Shown here: positions 25,457 through 37,700 of the stretch, one piece after another | Position numbering within the stretch: position 1 is the stretch's first letter | Layout of the letters: each line of letters opens with the position of its first letter | Source of the DNA: Aureimonas populi | GTDB lineage: Bacteria > Pseudomonadota > Alphaproteobacteria > Rhizobiales > Rhizobiaceae | Direction: 5' to 3' | Assembly: GCF_017815515.1 (NCBI RefSeq) | Contig: NZ_CP072611.1 | Coordinates: 248,001 to 312,000, forward strand | Length of the DNA stretch: 64,000 nt | Notes under the pieces: generated by a model | Databases searched by the model: none | What the model was told of the DNA's origin: nothing | The model's input: the letters and a program-made list of their open reading frames with translations, nothing else | Position numbers and translations under genes: made by a program

Positions 25457-26248
25457 CTAATGTGCGAAATCCGGCTCGGCGCGGCGCAGGATGCGCTTGA
25501 CGCTCTCCAGGTGCAGGCGGGCGCTTTCCGCGTCGCCCTCCCGCATCTGGCGATAGGCCTGCTCGGCCACCGCCGGCGGGATCGGCTTGAGGGGCCTGCC
25601 GAGTGACATGGCCTTGACCTGCACCTCGGCGGCGCGCTCCAGGTAATAGAGATCGTCGAAGGCTTCCGCGATGGTCGGCCCGAGCACCATGACGCCGTGG
25701 TTCTTCATGAAGACGATATCCGCATCGCCGATGGCGGCGGCGATGCGCTCGCCTTCCCGCTCGTCCAGTGCCAGCCCGTTATAGTCCTCGTCCACCGCCG
25801 TGCGCCCGTAGAATTTCAGCGAGGTCTGCCCGGCCCAGACGAAGGGGGCGCCCTCCACCATCGCCAGCGCGGTGGCGTTGGGCATATGGGTGTGGAAGGC
25901 GGCGGTCGCTCGCGGCAGCTTCTTGTGGAGCTGGGCGTGGATGTGGAAGGCGGTCGCCTCCGGCTGGCCCTGCCCCGCCACCACGCGCCCCTCGAAATCG
26001 CAGATCAGGAGCTGGGAGGCGGTGATCTCCGCGAAGGCCCAGCCATAGGGGTTCACCAGGAAGAGATCCTCATGCCCGGGCACCACGGCCGAGAAGTGGT
26101 TGCAGATACCCTCCTCCAGGCCGAGGCGCGCGGCCATGCGGAAGCAGGCGGCCAGGTCCACGCGCGCCTCGCGCACGGCCTCGTCGTCGAGCGAGCGATT
26201 GCGCAGCACGGCCGGGGCCGAGGGGTTCAGCGTGAGTTCGTGCGCCAT
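25457..26248 (-). CDS. Class II aldolase/adducin-family protein
   Basis: This 263-aa protein has the AraD/FucA fold. The zinc-site histidines are visible in AFHTHMPNATAL (HxH near 118-120) and in KNHGVMVLG near 185, and the substrate loop is GICNHFSAVVPG near 48-59. Members act as aldolases, epimerases or decarboxylases on short oxygenated carbon chains. A GGAGG site selects the ATG at 26248 over the frame start at 26329. It probably shares a transcript with the downstream transaminase. What carbon product it acts on is unknown. Confidence 0.88.
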   Translation of the reverse strand: MAHELTLNPSAPAVLRNRSLDDEAVREARVDLAACFRMAARLGLEEGICNHFSAVVPGHEDLFLVNPYGWAFAEITASQLLICDFEGRVVAGQGQPEATAFHIHAQLHKKLPRATAAFHTHMPNATALAMVEGAPFVWAGQTSLKFYGRTAVDEDYNGLALDEREGERIAAAIGDADIVFMKNHGVMVLGPTIAEAFDDLYYLERAAEVQVKAMSLGRPLKPIPPAVAEQAYRQMREGDAESARLHLESVKRILRRAEPDFAH

Positions 26249-26275
26249 GGAAGGCCTCCTGCCGTGGAAAACATG

Positions 26276-26295
26276 TCCGGCCCCGCACGGCCGGA
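26276..26295. repeat. Small perfect hairpin upstream of the aldolase gene
   Basis: TCCGGCC-CCGCAC-GGCCGGA forms a 7-bp stem 28-47 bp upstream of the aldolase start codon. It could lie in the leader or be an operator. Confidence 0.35.
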
Positions 26296-26350
26296 GCGGT
26301 CCCGCGCGACCGCGACGTCGAAAGGACAATGAAGGGAGCTACAGCAATCC

Positions 26351-26384
26351 GGGCGGAAATGCGCAGCGATTTCTGCGTCCGCCC
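26351..26384 (-). terminator. Composite hairpin at the end of the MocR gene
   Basis: GGGCGGA (26351-26357) pairs with TCCGCCC (26378-26384), and inside it CGCAG (26362-26366) pairs with CTGCG (26373-26377). It overlaps the last base of the regulator stop codon, a usual place for a terminator. No T run follows on the minus strand. Confidence 0.45.
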
Positions 26385-27871
26385 TAGAGGGCGTCCATGG
26401 CGCCCGCCAACATGCCGATCCCTTCCGAGATGCGGCTGGTGGCGATGGCGTTGAAGCCGAGGCGCATGCAGTTCTTCGGCGCCGCGCCCTCGAAGAAGAA
26501 CTGCTCGCCATACTCGAAGACAACCCCCCTGCGCGCCGCCGTATGGGAGAGCTTGCGCGTGTCCACCCCCTCGGGCGCGGCAAGCCAGAAGGCGCTGGCG
26601 CTCGGATGGCCGATCTGACGGCAGGATTCGAGGTCTCGGCCCAGCGCCTCGGCGAGTAGATCCCGCCTGTGCCTATGCTCGGCGCGGAAGCGGCGCAGAT
26701 GGGCGTCGTAATAGCCCTGCGAGAGGAATTCGGCCAGCATGCGCTGGTTGTTCAGCGGCGGGTGGCGATACATGAGGCGGCGCAGCGCGCGCAGTTCCTC
26801 CACGAGGGCCGCGTCGGCCACCAGATAGCCGATGCGCAGGCCCGGCGAGAAGGGCTTGGACAGGCTGCTGATATAGACCACGCGCCCCGAGGCGTCGCTC
26901 GCCTTGATGGCCGGCAGCGCGTCGGCGTCGAGATTGAGCTCGGCGTCGTAATCGTCCTCGATGATGATCTGGTCGCGCCCGCGCGCCTGGGCGAGCAGCT
27001 TCGTGCGCCGCGCCGCGCTCATGGAGATGCCGGTCGGCACCTGATGGCTCGGCGTGAGATAGATGTAGTCGCAGTCGTCGAGGCGCTCGTCCACCACGAT
27101 GCCGCCCTCGTCCAGGCCGTGCGGGCGCACCTGCGCCCCGTGCAGTTCGAAGATCGAGGCCGCATCGCGAAAGCCCGGCGTTTCCACCGCCACGCTCGTC
27201 CTGCGGTTCATCAGGAGGCTCGCCAGGAGATAGAGCGCGTTCTGCGAGCCGAGCGTGACGAGAATCTCCTCCGGGCGCGCCCAGATGCCGCGCTTGGGCA
27301 GGACGCGGGTGCGCAGTTGCTCGATCAGCATCTCGTCATCCCGGTCGAAGCGGTCGCGGTGCCAGGTCTGCGCATTGTCGCGCGAGAGCGAGCGGCGCGA
27401 GGCCTCGCGCCAGTGATCGAGCGGGAACAGGCCGTGCATCGGCTGGCCGTAGACGAAGGGATAGGGGAAGTCCGCCCAGTCCCTCGGCCTGTCGACGATG
27501 GGTTTTGCGCCCGGCCTCAGCTTGAACCGGGCCGCCCAATCCGGGCCGGAGGGATCGCCCGCCCCGCTGGCGGCCGCCGAAAGGGAGTGCCGGGGAAAGC
27601 CCGGCCCCTGCCCGCCATCGGCATAATCGGCATGAAGGAAGAACCCCTTGCGCGGCTTGCTGACGAGATAGCCGTGGTCGATGAGGCTTTCATAGACGAG
27701 ATTGACCGTGTTGCGCGAGACGCGAAGCTGGCTGGCGAGCTTGCGGCAGGAGGGAAGCGGCTCGTCGGCGGGAAAGCCGCCCGCCAGGATCGCAGAGACC
27801 AGACCTTCGCGCAGTTGCTCCTGCAGGCCCCTGCCGCTTGCGAAATCCAGACGGAAGAAGTGATCGATCAT
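26384..27871 (-). CDS. MocR/GabR-type PLP-dependent transcription regulator (TauR/EnuR-like)
   Basis: This 495-aa regulator fuses an N-terminal GntR winged helix (about 12-80; LPSCRKLASQLRVSRNTVNL) to a class I aminotransferase-like domain. The effector domain keeps the PLP-site motifs IIIEDDYDAELN and the lysine in YISSLSKPFSPGLRIGY. Such proteins sense an amine as a PLP adduct and bind direct repeats. The frame is open to 28243, but MIDHFFRLDF at 27871 is the family-like start. It lies between the aldolase-transaminase genes and a divergent ABC operon, so both are likely targets. TauR (taurine) and EnuR (ectoine) are close architectural models. Confidence 0.9.
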   Translation of the reverse strand: MIDHFFRLDFASGRGLQEQLREGLVSAILAGGFPADEPLPSCRKLASQLRVSRNTVNLVYESLIDHGYLVSKPRKGFFLHADYADGGQGPGFPRHSLSAAASGAGDPSGPDWAARFKLRPGAKPIVDRPRDWADFPYPFVYGQPMHGLFPLDHWREASRRSLSRDNAQTWHRDRFDRDDEMLIEQLRTRVLPKRGIWARPEEILVTLGSQNALYLLASLLMNRRTSVAVETPGFRDAASIFELHGAQVRPHGLDEGGIVVDERLDDCDYIYLTPSHQVPTGISMSAARRTKLLAQARGRDQIIIEDDYDAELNLDADALPAIKASDASGRVVYISSLSKPFSPGLRIGYLVADAALVEELRALRRLMYRHPPLNNQRMLAEFLSQGYYDAHLRRFRAEHRHRRDLLAEALGRDLESCRQIGHPSASAFWLAAPEGVDTRKLSHTAARRGVVFEYGEQFFFEGAAPKNCMRLGFNAIATSRISEGIGMLAGAMDAL

Positions 27872-28146
27872 CGCCCGTTCCCCTCGTTGCCACGCCTGGG
27901 GCGCAGCAAGTCCCGGGCCAAGCGGCGCGCGCCCGCCATTCAGGGCGCGCGCGCGCCGGAGCGCGGGCACGAACCGCACGCGAGCAGCGCGCTTCCGGCC
28001 GATCGTCGCGTTGACCTGCTGAAAAAAAGGGCAGGACAGCGCGGCGCGGATGGGCGCGGAAGGGGCTCCGGGACGCGAGGCGGGGGACGGGATCATCGAT
28101 CGCTCACCGAGGGGAACCGGCGCTTGCGGCCGGTCGGGAAGGCCAT

Positions 28147-28291
28147 GATAGGAAGCCGCGCAACCGACCGGATAGGGCCAGAGCGGCGGTTCGGTCGGGG
28201 CAGCGATCCCTTGGCGCCGCCCGGCTCGCGGGAGCTGACACAACGACAGAGTGCAACTGGTCCTATCGGGGCTTTCGGAACCGTTCCTACT
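28147..28291. promoter_or_regulatory. MocR operator array: two opposed pairs of 24-bp-spaced repeats
   Basis: Four copies of a CTGGTCCTATC-like word lie upstream of the ABC operon. On the plus strand, AACTGGTCCTA (28255-28265) and AACCGTTCCTA (28279-28289) start 24 bp apart. On the minus strand, CTGGCCCTATC and CGGCTTCCTATC have cores GATAGG at 28171 and 28147, also 24 bp apart. Direct repeats spaced about two helical turns are how MocR proteins bind. The best copies resemble the CTGGACYTAA repeat I recall for TauR. The 462 bp from 27872 to 28332 otherwise hold no gene. Confidence 0.6.
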
Positions 28292-28365
28292 ATCGCGGAC
28301 GATTCCGGCGCTGCCGCGCTCCCGCGGCGACCGTGCGGACCCTCACGATGATTGGAGAAGCGAGA

Positions 28366-29262
28366 ATGGCGCAGTCGAGCCGCACGGCGAGGAACGGGAA
28401 GTTCAGGGCCCTGATGGGAGCGGTGGCGGTGGCCGGCGGCTTCCTTTGCGCTCCGCTCGCCGCGCTCGCCGACCTCTCCGACATCGAGAGCCAGGGATAC
28501 ATGACCGTGGCGACCGAGGACGACTACGCCCCGTTCAACTTCATCGTGGACGGCCAGCCCGAGGGCTTCCACAAGGAGTTGCTGGAAGACCTTCGCGCCT
28601 TCGCGGCCGAGAGCGGCATCGAGGTGCGCCAGGAAATCCTGCCGTGGACCGGCCTCCTCGCCTCCGTCTCCTCCGGCCAGTACGACATGGCGTTCACCGG
28701 CGCCCTCGTCACGGAGGAGCGGCTTCGCGTCTTCGATTTCGCGCCGCCCTTCGCCTCGGCCCAGCACTTCTATGTCAAGCGCGCGGGAGACGACAGCCTG
28801 AGCGACATCGCCAGCCTGTGCGGCAAGACCGCCGGCCTCCAGGCCGGCAGCGCGCTTCTGACCCGCCTGCCCGAGCTGGAGAGCATGATGGAGGAGCAGG
28901 GGTGCTCCATCGGCGAGGTGGTGGAGTATCAATCCTATCCGGAAGCCTATGCCGATCTCGCCAACGGGCGCCTCGACTACGTCATCAACGCGCTGATCTC
29001 GATCAACGATCTGGTCAAGACGCGCGGCGACGTGTTCGAGCGCGGCATCGCGGTTTCGGGCGACGGCTTCGCCGCCTGGCCGATCCCCAAGGCCAGCCCG
29101 GAGCTGCTCGAATTCATCACCCAGTTCATCGCGCAGGCCCGCGAAAGCGGCCGCCTCGCCGAATTGCAGGAGAAGTGGTTCGGCGAGGCCTTCCCGGCGC
29201 TGCCGACCGAGCCCATCACCACCGTCGACCAGTTCCGCGCGCTCGCGGGTCTCGGGGACTGA
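28366..29262 (+). CDS. Polar amino acid ABC transporter, substrate-binding protein
   Basis: This 298-aa periplasmic protein of solute-binding family 3 has a signal peptide ending near ALAALA. The family opening VATEDDYAPFNFIVDGQPEG and the segment QYDMAFTGALVTEERLRVFDFAPP follow. A GGAGAAG site before the ATG at 28366 favours it over 28333. It is first in a four-gene importer operon divergent from the MocR regulator. The ligand is probably a small zwitterion such as an amino acid, taurine or ectoine. Confidence 0.9.
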   Translation: MAQSSRTARNGKFRALMGAVAVAGGFLCAPLAALADLSDIESQGYMTVATEDDYAPFNFIVDGQPEGFHKELLEDLRAFAAESGIEVRQEILPWTGLLASVSSGQYDMAFTGALVTEERLRVFDFAPPFASAQHFYVKRAGDDSLSDIASLCGKTAGLQAGSALLTRLPELESMMEEQGCSIGEVVEYQSYPEAYADLANGRLDYVINALISINDLVKTRGDVFERGIAVSGDGFAAWPIPKASPELLEFITQFIAQARESGRLAELQEKWFGEAFPALPTEPITTVDQFRALAGLGD

Positions 29263-29359
29263 CCGCGAAGACGCCGCGCGGCCGCGCCCTTCGCCGCCGC
29301 GCGGCCTCCTTCCGCCTCGTTTCGCGCCCGGCGCGCCCGCGTGACAGCAAAGCCCGCAC

Positions 29360-30001
29360 ATGACGCAACAAGCCTGGATGCTTCTCCTGCAAGGCGCATG
29401 GACGACGCTGTGGATCTGCGCCGTCTCCATCGCGATGGGCCTCGTCCTCGGCCTCGCCATCGCCCTGTTGCGCGCCGCGCGCATTCCCGTCCTGGAGCAG
29501 GTCCTCGTCGTCTATACCAGCCTGGCGCGCGCCACGCCGCTGGTGACGCTCGTGCTCTTCCTGTTCCTCGCCTCGCCGACCTTCGGCTTCTCGCTGAGCC
29601 GAAACACGGCGGCCATCCTGGCGCTCACGCTGAACACCACCGCCTTCAACGCCGAGATCTGGCGCGCCGCCTTCCTCAACTTCCCGCGCGAGCAGCGCGA
29701 GGCGGCGCTCGCCTGCGGGATGACGGGGCCCACCTATTTCCGGCACATCATGCTGCCGCAGATGGTGACGAGCAGCCTGCCGGGCCTCGTCAACGAGATG
29801 TCCTTCCTCATCAAGGGCAGCCCGGCCATCGCGATCATCGGCGTGGTGGAACTCACCCGCGTCACCAACCGCATCAGCGCGGTGACTTACGAGCCGCTGC
29901 CGCCCATCCTGGCGGCCTGCGCCCTCTACATGCTCATCATCGGCGTCTTGATCCGGCTGCAATCCCACGCCGAGAAAAAGGCCAACCGGCTGGCAATGTA
30001 A
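29360..30001 (+). CDS. Polar amino acid ABC transporter permease (HisQ/HisM type) 1
   Basis: This 213-aa permease has about five transmembrane helices and the His/Glu/Gln/Arg-family EAA loop EQREAALACGMTGPTYFRHIMLPQ in two parts near 110-133. It pairs with the second permease 12 bp downstream to form the transmembrane dimer of the importer. Confidence 0.92.
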   Translation: MTQQAWMLLLQGAWTTLWICAVSIAMGLVLGLAIALLRAARIPVLEQVLVVYTSLARATPLVTLVLFLFLASPTFGFSLSRNTAAILALTLNTTAFNAEIWRAAFLNFPREQREAALACGMTGPTYFRHIMLPQMVTSSLPGLVNEMSFLIKGSPAIAIIGVVELTRVTNRISAVTYEPLPPILAACALYMLIIGVLIRLQSHAEKKANRLAM

Positions 30002-30013
30002 GGATACGGGGCC

Positions 30014-30668
30014 ATGGCCGAGTGGGACATCATCTGGGAATCGCGCGAGACCATCCTTTCGGGCCTCGGCCTGACGCTTTGGATCTTCGGGCTCTCCGTC
30101 ATCGGCGCGCTGGTGGTCGGAACGCTGCTTCTGTACGGGCTGGAGCGCGGTGGCCCGCTGGTCCTCCTCCTGCGCGGCTTCATCAACACGATGCGCGCCC
30201 TGCCCTTCCTGATCCTGGCCTATCTGCTCTATTACGGCCTGCCGCAGCTCGGGCTGCGCATGAGCGCGGTGACGGCCGGGCTCACAGCGATGATCGTCTA
30301 TCACGGGGCCTATTTCGCCGAGATCCTGCGCGGCGCCCGCATGGTGCTGCCGGCGGGGCAGGTGGAGGCGGCCAAGGCCTACGGGCTGCTGCCGCACACC
30401 ATCTTCCTGCGGATCGTCCTGCCCCAGCTACTGGTGCGCACGCGACCGATCCTGGGAAACCAGCTCATCCTTGCCCTCAAGGACACGTCCTTCCTCGCCA
30501 TCATCACGGTGCAGGAGCTGACGGCGGCCGCCAACGCGGTGCAGGCGACCTACTTCATCCCCGCCGAGGCCTTCGTCGTCGTCATTCTGCTCTACTGGCT
30601 CATCACGATCTGTCTCGAACTCGCGGTGAAGAAAGCCGGCCTGTTCGGGGCCAGGAGAGGCTTCGAGA

Positions 30669-30676
<8 letters not shown>
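30014..30676 (+). CDS. Polar amino acid ABC transporter permease (HisQ/HisM type) 2
   Basis: This 220-aa permease is homologous in layout to its neighbour, with the EAA loop GQVEAAKAYGLLPHTIFLRI near 115-134. Its stop overlaps the start of the ATPase gene by 8 bp, implying coupled translation. Confidence 0.92.
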
Positions 30677-32239
<1,563 letters not shown>

Positions 32240-32247
32240 CCGTCCCG

Positions 32248-32284
32248 GCGCTGTCCGGCTCCGCCCGGCGGGGTCGGACAGCGC
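32248..32284. terminator. Bidirectional terminator hairpin
   Basis: GCGCTGTCCG (32248-32257) and CGGACAGCGC (32275-32284) pair perfectly over 10 bp. The 17-base loop itself contains CCGCC/GGCGG. It lies between the convergent dehydrogenase and MHYT-GGDEF-EAL genes. Confidence 0.65.
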
Positions 32285-32300
32285 GGCCCCTCGCCCGGGC

Positions 32301-34676
32301 TCATGCCGCGGCCGATGCGCCCGCCCCGTCGGCGCCGAAGCGGCTGGCGAAGGCGGCGGCGGTCATCGGGCGGCCGAAGAGATATCCCTGCCCCTCGGTT
32401 GCGTGGCGCTGCATGAAGCGGGCCTGCCCCTCCGTCTCGATGCCTTCGGCGATGACGGTGAGCCCGCAGCCTTGCGCCATCCGCGCGACGGCCTCCACGA
32501 TGGCCTGGTCCCGGACGTCGGCCTCGACATTGCGCACGAAGGAGCGGTCGACCTTCAGGCGGTCGATCTCGATCCGCTTCAGCATGGTCAGCGAGGCGAA
32601 GCCGGTGCCGAAATCGTCGAAGGCGATGCCGACGCCGAGCTTGCGCAGCCGCGCCAGATGGCTGAGCGTCAGCGCCTCGTTCTGCAGGACGATGTTCTCC
32701 GTCACCTCCAGCTCCAGGGCGCCGGCGGGAAGCCCGCTCTGCACAAGGGCCTCTTCCACCTGCTCGACGAAGTCCGGGCATCGAAGCTGGGCGGAGAAGA
32801 GGTTCACGCCGATACGGAAATCGTTGAGGCCAGCCGCCCGCCAGGCGGCGGCCTGGCGGCACGCCGTCAGCAAGATCCACTGGCCGAGCGGCGCGGCGAT
32901 CGGGCTGTTCTCCAGGATCGGAAGGAAGGCCCCCGGGGCGAGGACGCCCCTGTAGGGGTAATTCCAGCGGATCAGCGCTTCCGCGCCCACGAGCGCGCCG
33001 TCGGGCAGGCGAACCTGGGGCTGGTAGTAAAGCTCGAAATTCCCGTCTTCCCAAGCCTCGCGCAGCTCCAGCGCAAGCCCGGTGCGCTCCACCGCGGCCC
33101 GGCGCAACTCGGGCGTGAACACCCGCACCCGGCCGCGCCCGCTGCCCTTGGCATCATAGAGGGCGAGGTCGGCGTTATCCAGGATCTGCATCGGCTCGAA
33201 CCGCCGGTCCGCCGAAGGCATGATGCCCACGCTCGCCGAGATGTGGACGACCTGGTCGGCGACGTGGATCGGCTCCTCGATCGCCTCGATCAGCCGCGCT
33301 CCCAGCGCCTGGGCGTGCAGGGGGTCCGATCCCTCGCGCGTCAGGATGGCGAACTCGTCGCCGCCCAGCCGCGCGGCCACCGGCCCGGCGCCCGCCACCG
33401 CCCGCAACCGCCCGGCGACGATCCGCAGCACCTCGTCGCCGCCATGGTGGCCGAGCGCGTCGTTGACGCCCTTGAAGCCGTCGAGATCGAGGAGGGAGAC
33501 GACGAAGCCCCGCCCGCTTCCCGCGGCTTCCGCGACCGCGACGGCCAGGAGATCGAGGAAGCGGGGCCGGTTGGCAAGGCCGGTCAGGTGATCGGAAAAG
33601 GCCAGCGTGCGGATCTGTTCCTCGCTGCGCAGCCGCTCGCGCTGGTCGCGAAACGCGAAGACCTTCTGGGAGCGCAGCCCGAGGCGCACCTCGCTGCGGA
33701 TGACACGCACCGGCACGAGCCCGCCCGCCGCATCGACGAGCTTCGCATCGACCTCCTCGCGTTCCGGCAGCGCGGCGAGGTCGAGGGCGGGAACGAGGGC
33801 TTCGAGACTGTAGCCGGCCAGATCGCGGCGCCCGCTCAGCCGCTCGAGGCTCTCGTTCGCGGTGACGATGACGTTCTCGTCGCAGATCGCCAGCCCTTCC
33901 AGCCCCAGATTGGCCAGCTCGCCCAGCCGCTCCCGTTCGCGGCGAAGCGTCGCCTGCGCATGGAGCGTCAGGCGAAGCCCGATGACCGCGACGGCGAGGA
34001 TTCCGATGCAGACGGCCGCCACGATCGGCGCCAGGACATCGGGTTGCAGGGCCGGAGCCGGGAGCTGGACCCGGGGATCGAAGGTCAGCCGCAGGGACGC
34101 CATCCCGGTCAGGTGCAGGACGGCGATGGCCAGAAGCAGCAGCGGCGCGCCCAGAAGGCGCGCTCGCCTGTTCCGCTGGCCGGCCGCGACCATGGAGACC
34201 GCGAAGATCGGCAGGCTGGCCAGGATCGAGATCGCCACGAGGCCCGCATCGTATGCGACATGGCCGCGCACGACATAGGCGGACTGCCCCAGATAGTGCA
34301 GCCCCACGATGCCCAGCCCCAGCACCAGCCCGCTGGCGAAATGCCGCGCGCGCCCGCGCCGGCCGAACGACAGGAGAATGCCGCTCCCGATGCCCGCTAT
34401 GCCGATGACGAGCGAGAGCGCCGTGACGAAGGGCTCGAAAGCCGCCGGCATTCCCGGATGGAAGGCGAGCAGGGCGATCATATGCGTTGCCCAGGCCGTG
34501 CAGCCGGCGGCGATGACGCTCGTGGCGGCCAGGATCCTTCGCCGCCGGCCCGTCGATCGCACGGCATGCCGGGCAACGGAGAACGAGCCATAGACGCCGA
34601 TCGTGCAGACCAAGGCTGCGACGATCAGCAACTGGCTATCGTGAGCCTCCTGGATACATGTGAGAATGGTCTGCAT
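32301..34676 (-). CDS. MHYT-PAS-GGDEF-EAL cyclic-di-GMP signalling protein
   Basis: This 791-aa membrane protein has an N-terminal MHYT sensor of about seven helices with the paired motifs ATHMIAL, GLHYLGQSAY and LHLTGMAS, thought to bind copper or a gas. A PAS-like linker follows around 255-370. GGDEF is intact (RLGGDEFAIL near 436-445) without an upstream RxxD I-site. The EAL domain keeps GAEALIRW near 564-571, DDFGTGFASL and LKVDRSFVRN, so phosphodiesterase activity is expected. Net direction is unknown. Start MQTIL at 34676 is chosen over 34697. Confidence 0.92.
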   Translation of the reverse strand: MQTILTCIQEAHDSQLLIVAALVCTIGVYGSFSVARHAVRSTGRRRRILAATSVIAAGCTAWATHMIALLAFHPGMPAAFEPFVTALSLVIGIAGIGSGILLSFGRRGRARHFASGLVLGLGIVGLHYLGQSAYVVRGHVAYDAGLVAISILASLPIFAVSMVAAGQRNRRARLLGAPLLLLAIAVLHLTGMASLRLTFDPRVQLPAPALQPDVLAPIVAAVCIGILAVAVIGLRLTLHAQATLRRERERLGELANLGLEGLAICDENVIVTANESLERLSGRRDLAGYSLEALVPALDLAALPEREEVDAKLVDAAGGLVPVRVIRSEVRLGLRSQKVFAFRDQRERLRSEEQIRTLAFSDHLTGLANRPRFLDLLAVAVAEAAGSGRGFVVSLLDLDGFKGVNDALGHHGGDEVLRIVAGRLRAVAGAGPVAARLGGDEFAILTREGSDPLHAQALGARLIEAIEEPIHVADQVVHISASVGIMPSADRRFEPMQILDNADLALYDAKGSGRGRVRVFTPELRRAAVERTGLALELREAWEDGNFELYYQPQVRLPDGALVGAEALIRWNYPYRGVLAPGAFLPILENSPIAAPLGQWILLTACRQAAAWRAAGLNDFRIGVNLFSAQLRCPDFVEQVEEALVQSGLPAGALELEVTENIVLQNEALTLSHLARLRKLGVGIAFDDFGTGFASLTMLKRIEIDRLKVDRSFVRNVEADVRDQAIVEAVARMAQGCGLTVIAEGIETEGQARFMQRHATEGQGYLFGRPMTAAAFASRFGADGAGASAAA

Positions 34677-34792
34677 CGCGGCCTCCGGCTGCCGCACAGT
34701 CTCGCGCCGGGATTAAGGACGCGTATGTCCGGCGGATGACTTTGTATGGATGCCCAACGAATGCCGGGCGCGATGCCGCCGGAAGGCCCCCG

Positions 34793-37700
34793 TCACAGGG
34801 GCGTTCCGTATCCGCCGCCGGTCGGGGTCACGACGAGGAAGGCGTCGCCCGGCTCCAACCGGGCATGGTCGCAGCCGCCCAGCGTCTCGCGCCGCCCGTC
34901 GGCGCGGATCACCTCGTTGCGGCCGAGATGGCCCGGCTCGCCGCCCTCCAGCCCGAAGGGCGGCACGCGCCGGTGGCCCGAGAGGATGGCGAAGTCCAGC
35001 GCCTCTCGCGCCCGGATCGTCCGGCTGGTGCCGTCGCCCGCGCTCCAGCGACCGCGCCCGCCGGACCCCTGGCGGATATGGAAGTCCTCCAGCACCACGG
35101 GGAAGCGCGACTCCAGGATCTCCGGGTCGGTCAGGCGGGAGTTCGTCATGTGGGTGTGCACCGCATCGGCGCCGGAAAAGCCCGACCCGGCGGGCGCGCC
35201 CGAGCAGATCGTCTCGTAATACTGGTAGGTCTCGTTGCCGAAGGTGAGGTTGTTCATGGTGCCCTGCGCGGCCGCCATGGCGCCCACGGCCCCGAACAGC
35301 GTGTCCGTCACCGCCTGGCTCACCTCCACATTGCCCGCAACCACGGCGGCCGGATGCTTCGGCGAGAGCATGGTGCCCTCCGGCACGACGATCCTGACCG
35401 GGCGCAGGCAGCCCGCGTTCATCGGGATGTCGGCGCGCACCAGCATGCGGAAGACGTAGAGCACGGCGGCGCGCGTCACCGGGGCGGGCGCGTTGAAATT
35501 GTCGTCGCGCTGGGGCGAGGTGCCGGTGAAGTCCACCGTGGCCTCGCGCGCGGCCCGGTCCACCGTGATGCGGACCGCGATCCGGCAGCCCTGGTCCATC
35601 TCGTAGGTGAAGGCTCCGTCCGGCAGCTTGTCGAGGACGCGGCGAACGCTTTCGGCCGCATTGTCCTGCACATGGCCCATATAGGCCTCCACCACCTCCA
35701 CGCCGAACTGGGCGACCGTCTTCTTCAGCTCGGCCACGCCCTTCTCGTTCGCCGCGACCTGCGCCTTCAGGTCGTTGACGTTCTGCACGAGGTTGCGCAC
35801 GGGGTATCTCGCGCCCGTCAGCAGCGCGGCCAGCGCCTCCTCGCGGAAGACGCCCCGGTCGAGCAGCTTGAAATTGTCGATATAGACGCCTTCCTCCTCG
35901 ATCGTTCGGGCCTGCGGCGACATGGAGCCCGGCGCGATGCCGCCGATGTCGGCGTGGTGCCCGCGCGAGGCCACCCAGAAGCGCAGCGTCGTGCCGTCCT
36001 CGTCGAAGACCGGCGTGCAGACCGTCAGGTCCGGCAGATGCGTGCCGCCGTTATAGGGCGCGTTGATGAGGAAGACGTCGCCCGGATGGATGACCGGGTT
36101 CTCGCGGATGGCGGTGGCCACCGAGGCATCCATCGAGCCCAGATGCACCGGCATGTGCGGAGCATTGGCCACGAGCGCCCCCTGGGCGTCGAAGACCGCG
36201 CAGGAAAAGTCCAGCCGCTCCTTGATGTTGACCGAATAGGCCGTGTTCTGGAGCGTCACCCCCATCTGCTCGGCGATGGACATGAAGAGGTTGTTGAAGA
36301 TCTCCAGCATCACCGGATCGGCGGCCGTGCCCACGGCCACGCGCTGCGGCAGCGCCTCGATGCGCGAGAGGACGAGATGGTCCCGGGCGGTCAGCTCGGC
36401 CTGCCAGCCCTTCTCGACCACCACGGTCTGGTTCGGCTCGATCACGATGGCCGGGCCGGTCACGCGGTGCCCCGGCCGCATGGCCCGGCGAAGCACGACG
36501 CCGGCATCGTGGAAGGCGCCCTGCGAGAAGAAGCGTGTCGTCCGTTCGAAAGGCGCCTCGCCCCCGGCCTCGACCTCCGCCGCCCCCTCCTCGGCTGCCG
36601 CGCCCCCGCCCACGGCCTCGACCTCGACCGAATCGAGCGTCAGCGCCTTGCCCTGCGCGATGAAGCCGAAGCGCCGCTTGTGCGCGGCCTCGAAGACGGC
36701 GCGCAGGCGTTCCGCGTCGTCCAGCTCGCCATAGGGCGAATCGACGGCCAGCACCGTGTCGGTTCCCGCATAGCGGATATGGGCGCGCAGATGCGTCGTC
36801 ACCGCCTCGGCCGCGATGCCCTGCGCCGCGAGTTCCTCATGGGTCTCGGCGGCCAGCCCTGCCCCGAGCGCCATGAGCGCGGCGGGCGCCTCCTCGTCGA
36901 GCGGCACGTCGAGCGCCTTCTGCCGCGTCGCGCGGATATCGGCCAGGCCCATGCCGTAGGCGGAGAGGAGCCCCGACAGCGGATGGACGAGAATCTTCGT
37001 CATGCCGAGCGCGTCGGCCACCAGGCAGGCATGCTGCCCGCCCGCCCCGCCGAAGCAGCTCAGCGCATAGCGCGTCACGTCGTAGCCGCGCTGCACGGAG
37101 ATCTTCTTGATCGCCTGCACCATGGAGGCCACGGCGATGGTCACGAAACCGTCGGCCACCTCGTGCGCCGAGCGCCCGTCGCCGATCCGCCCGGCCATCT
37201 CGGCAAAGCGCGCCTCGACGGCCGCCCGGTCCAGCGGCTGGTCCTGCCCGGGGCCGAAGATGGCGGGGAAGAAGTCGGGGATGAGCTTGCCGAGCATGAG
37301 GTTGGCGTCGGTCACGGCCAGCGGCCCGCCATTGCGGTAGCAGGCGGGGCCGGGAAAGGCCCCGGCCGAATCGGGCCCGACGCGAAAGCGGCTGCCGTCG
37401 TAATGCAGGATGGAGCCGCCGCCGGCGGCCACGGTGTGGATGAGCATCATGGGCGCGCGCACGCGCACGCCCGCCACCTCCGTCTCGAAGGCCCGCTCGT
37501 ACTCGCCGTCGAAATGCGCCACGTCGGTCGAGGTGCCGCCCATGTCGAAGCCGATGATCCGCTCGAATCCGGCCGAGGCGCCGGTGCGCGCAAGGCCGAC
37601 GACGCCGCCTGCCGGTCCGGAGAGGATGGCGTCCTTGCCCTGGAACATCTCGGCGGCGGTCAGCCCGCCCGAGGACATCATGAACATGATCCGAGCGCCG

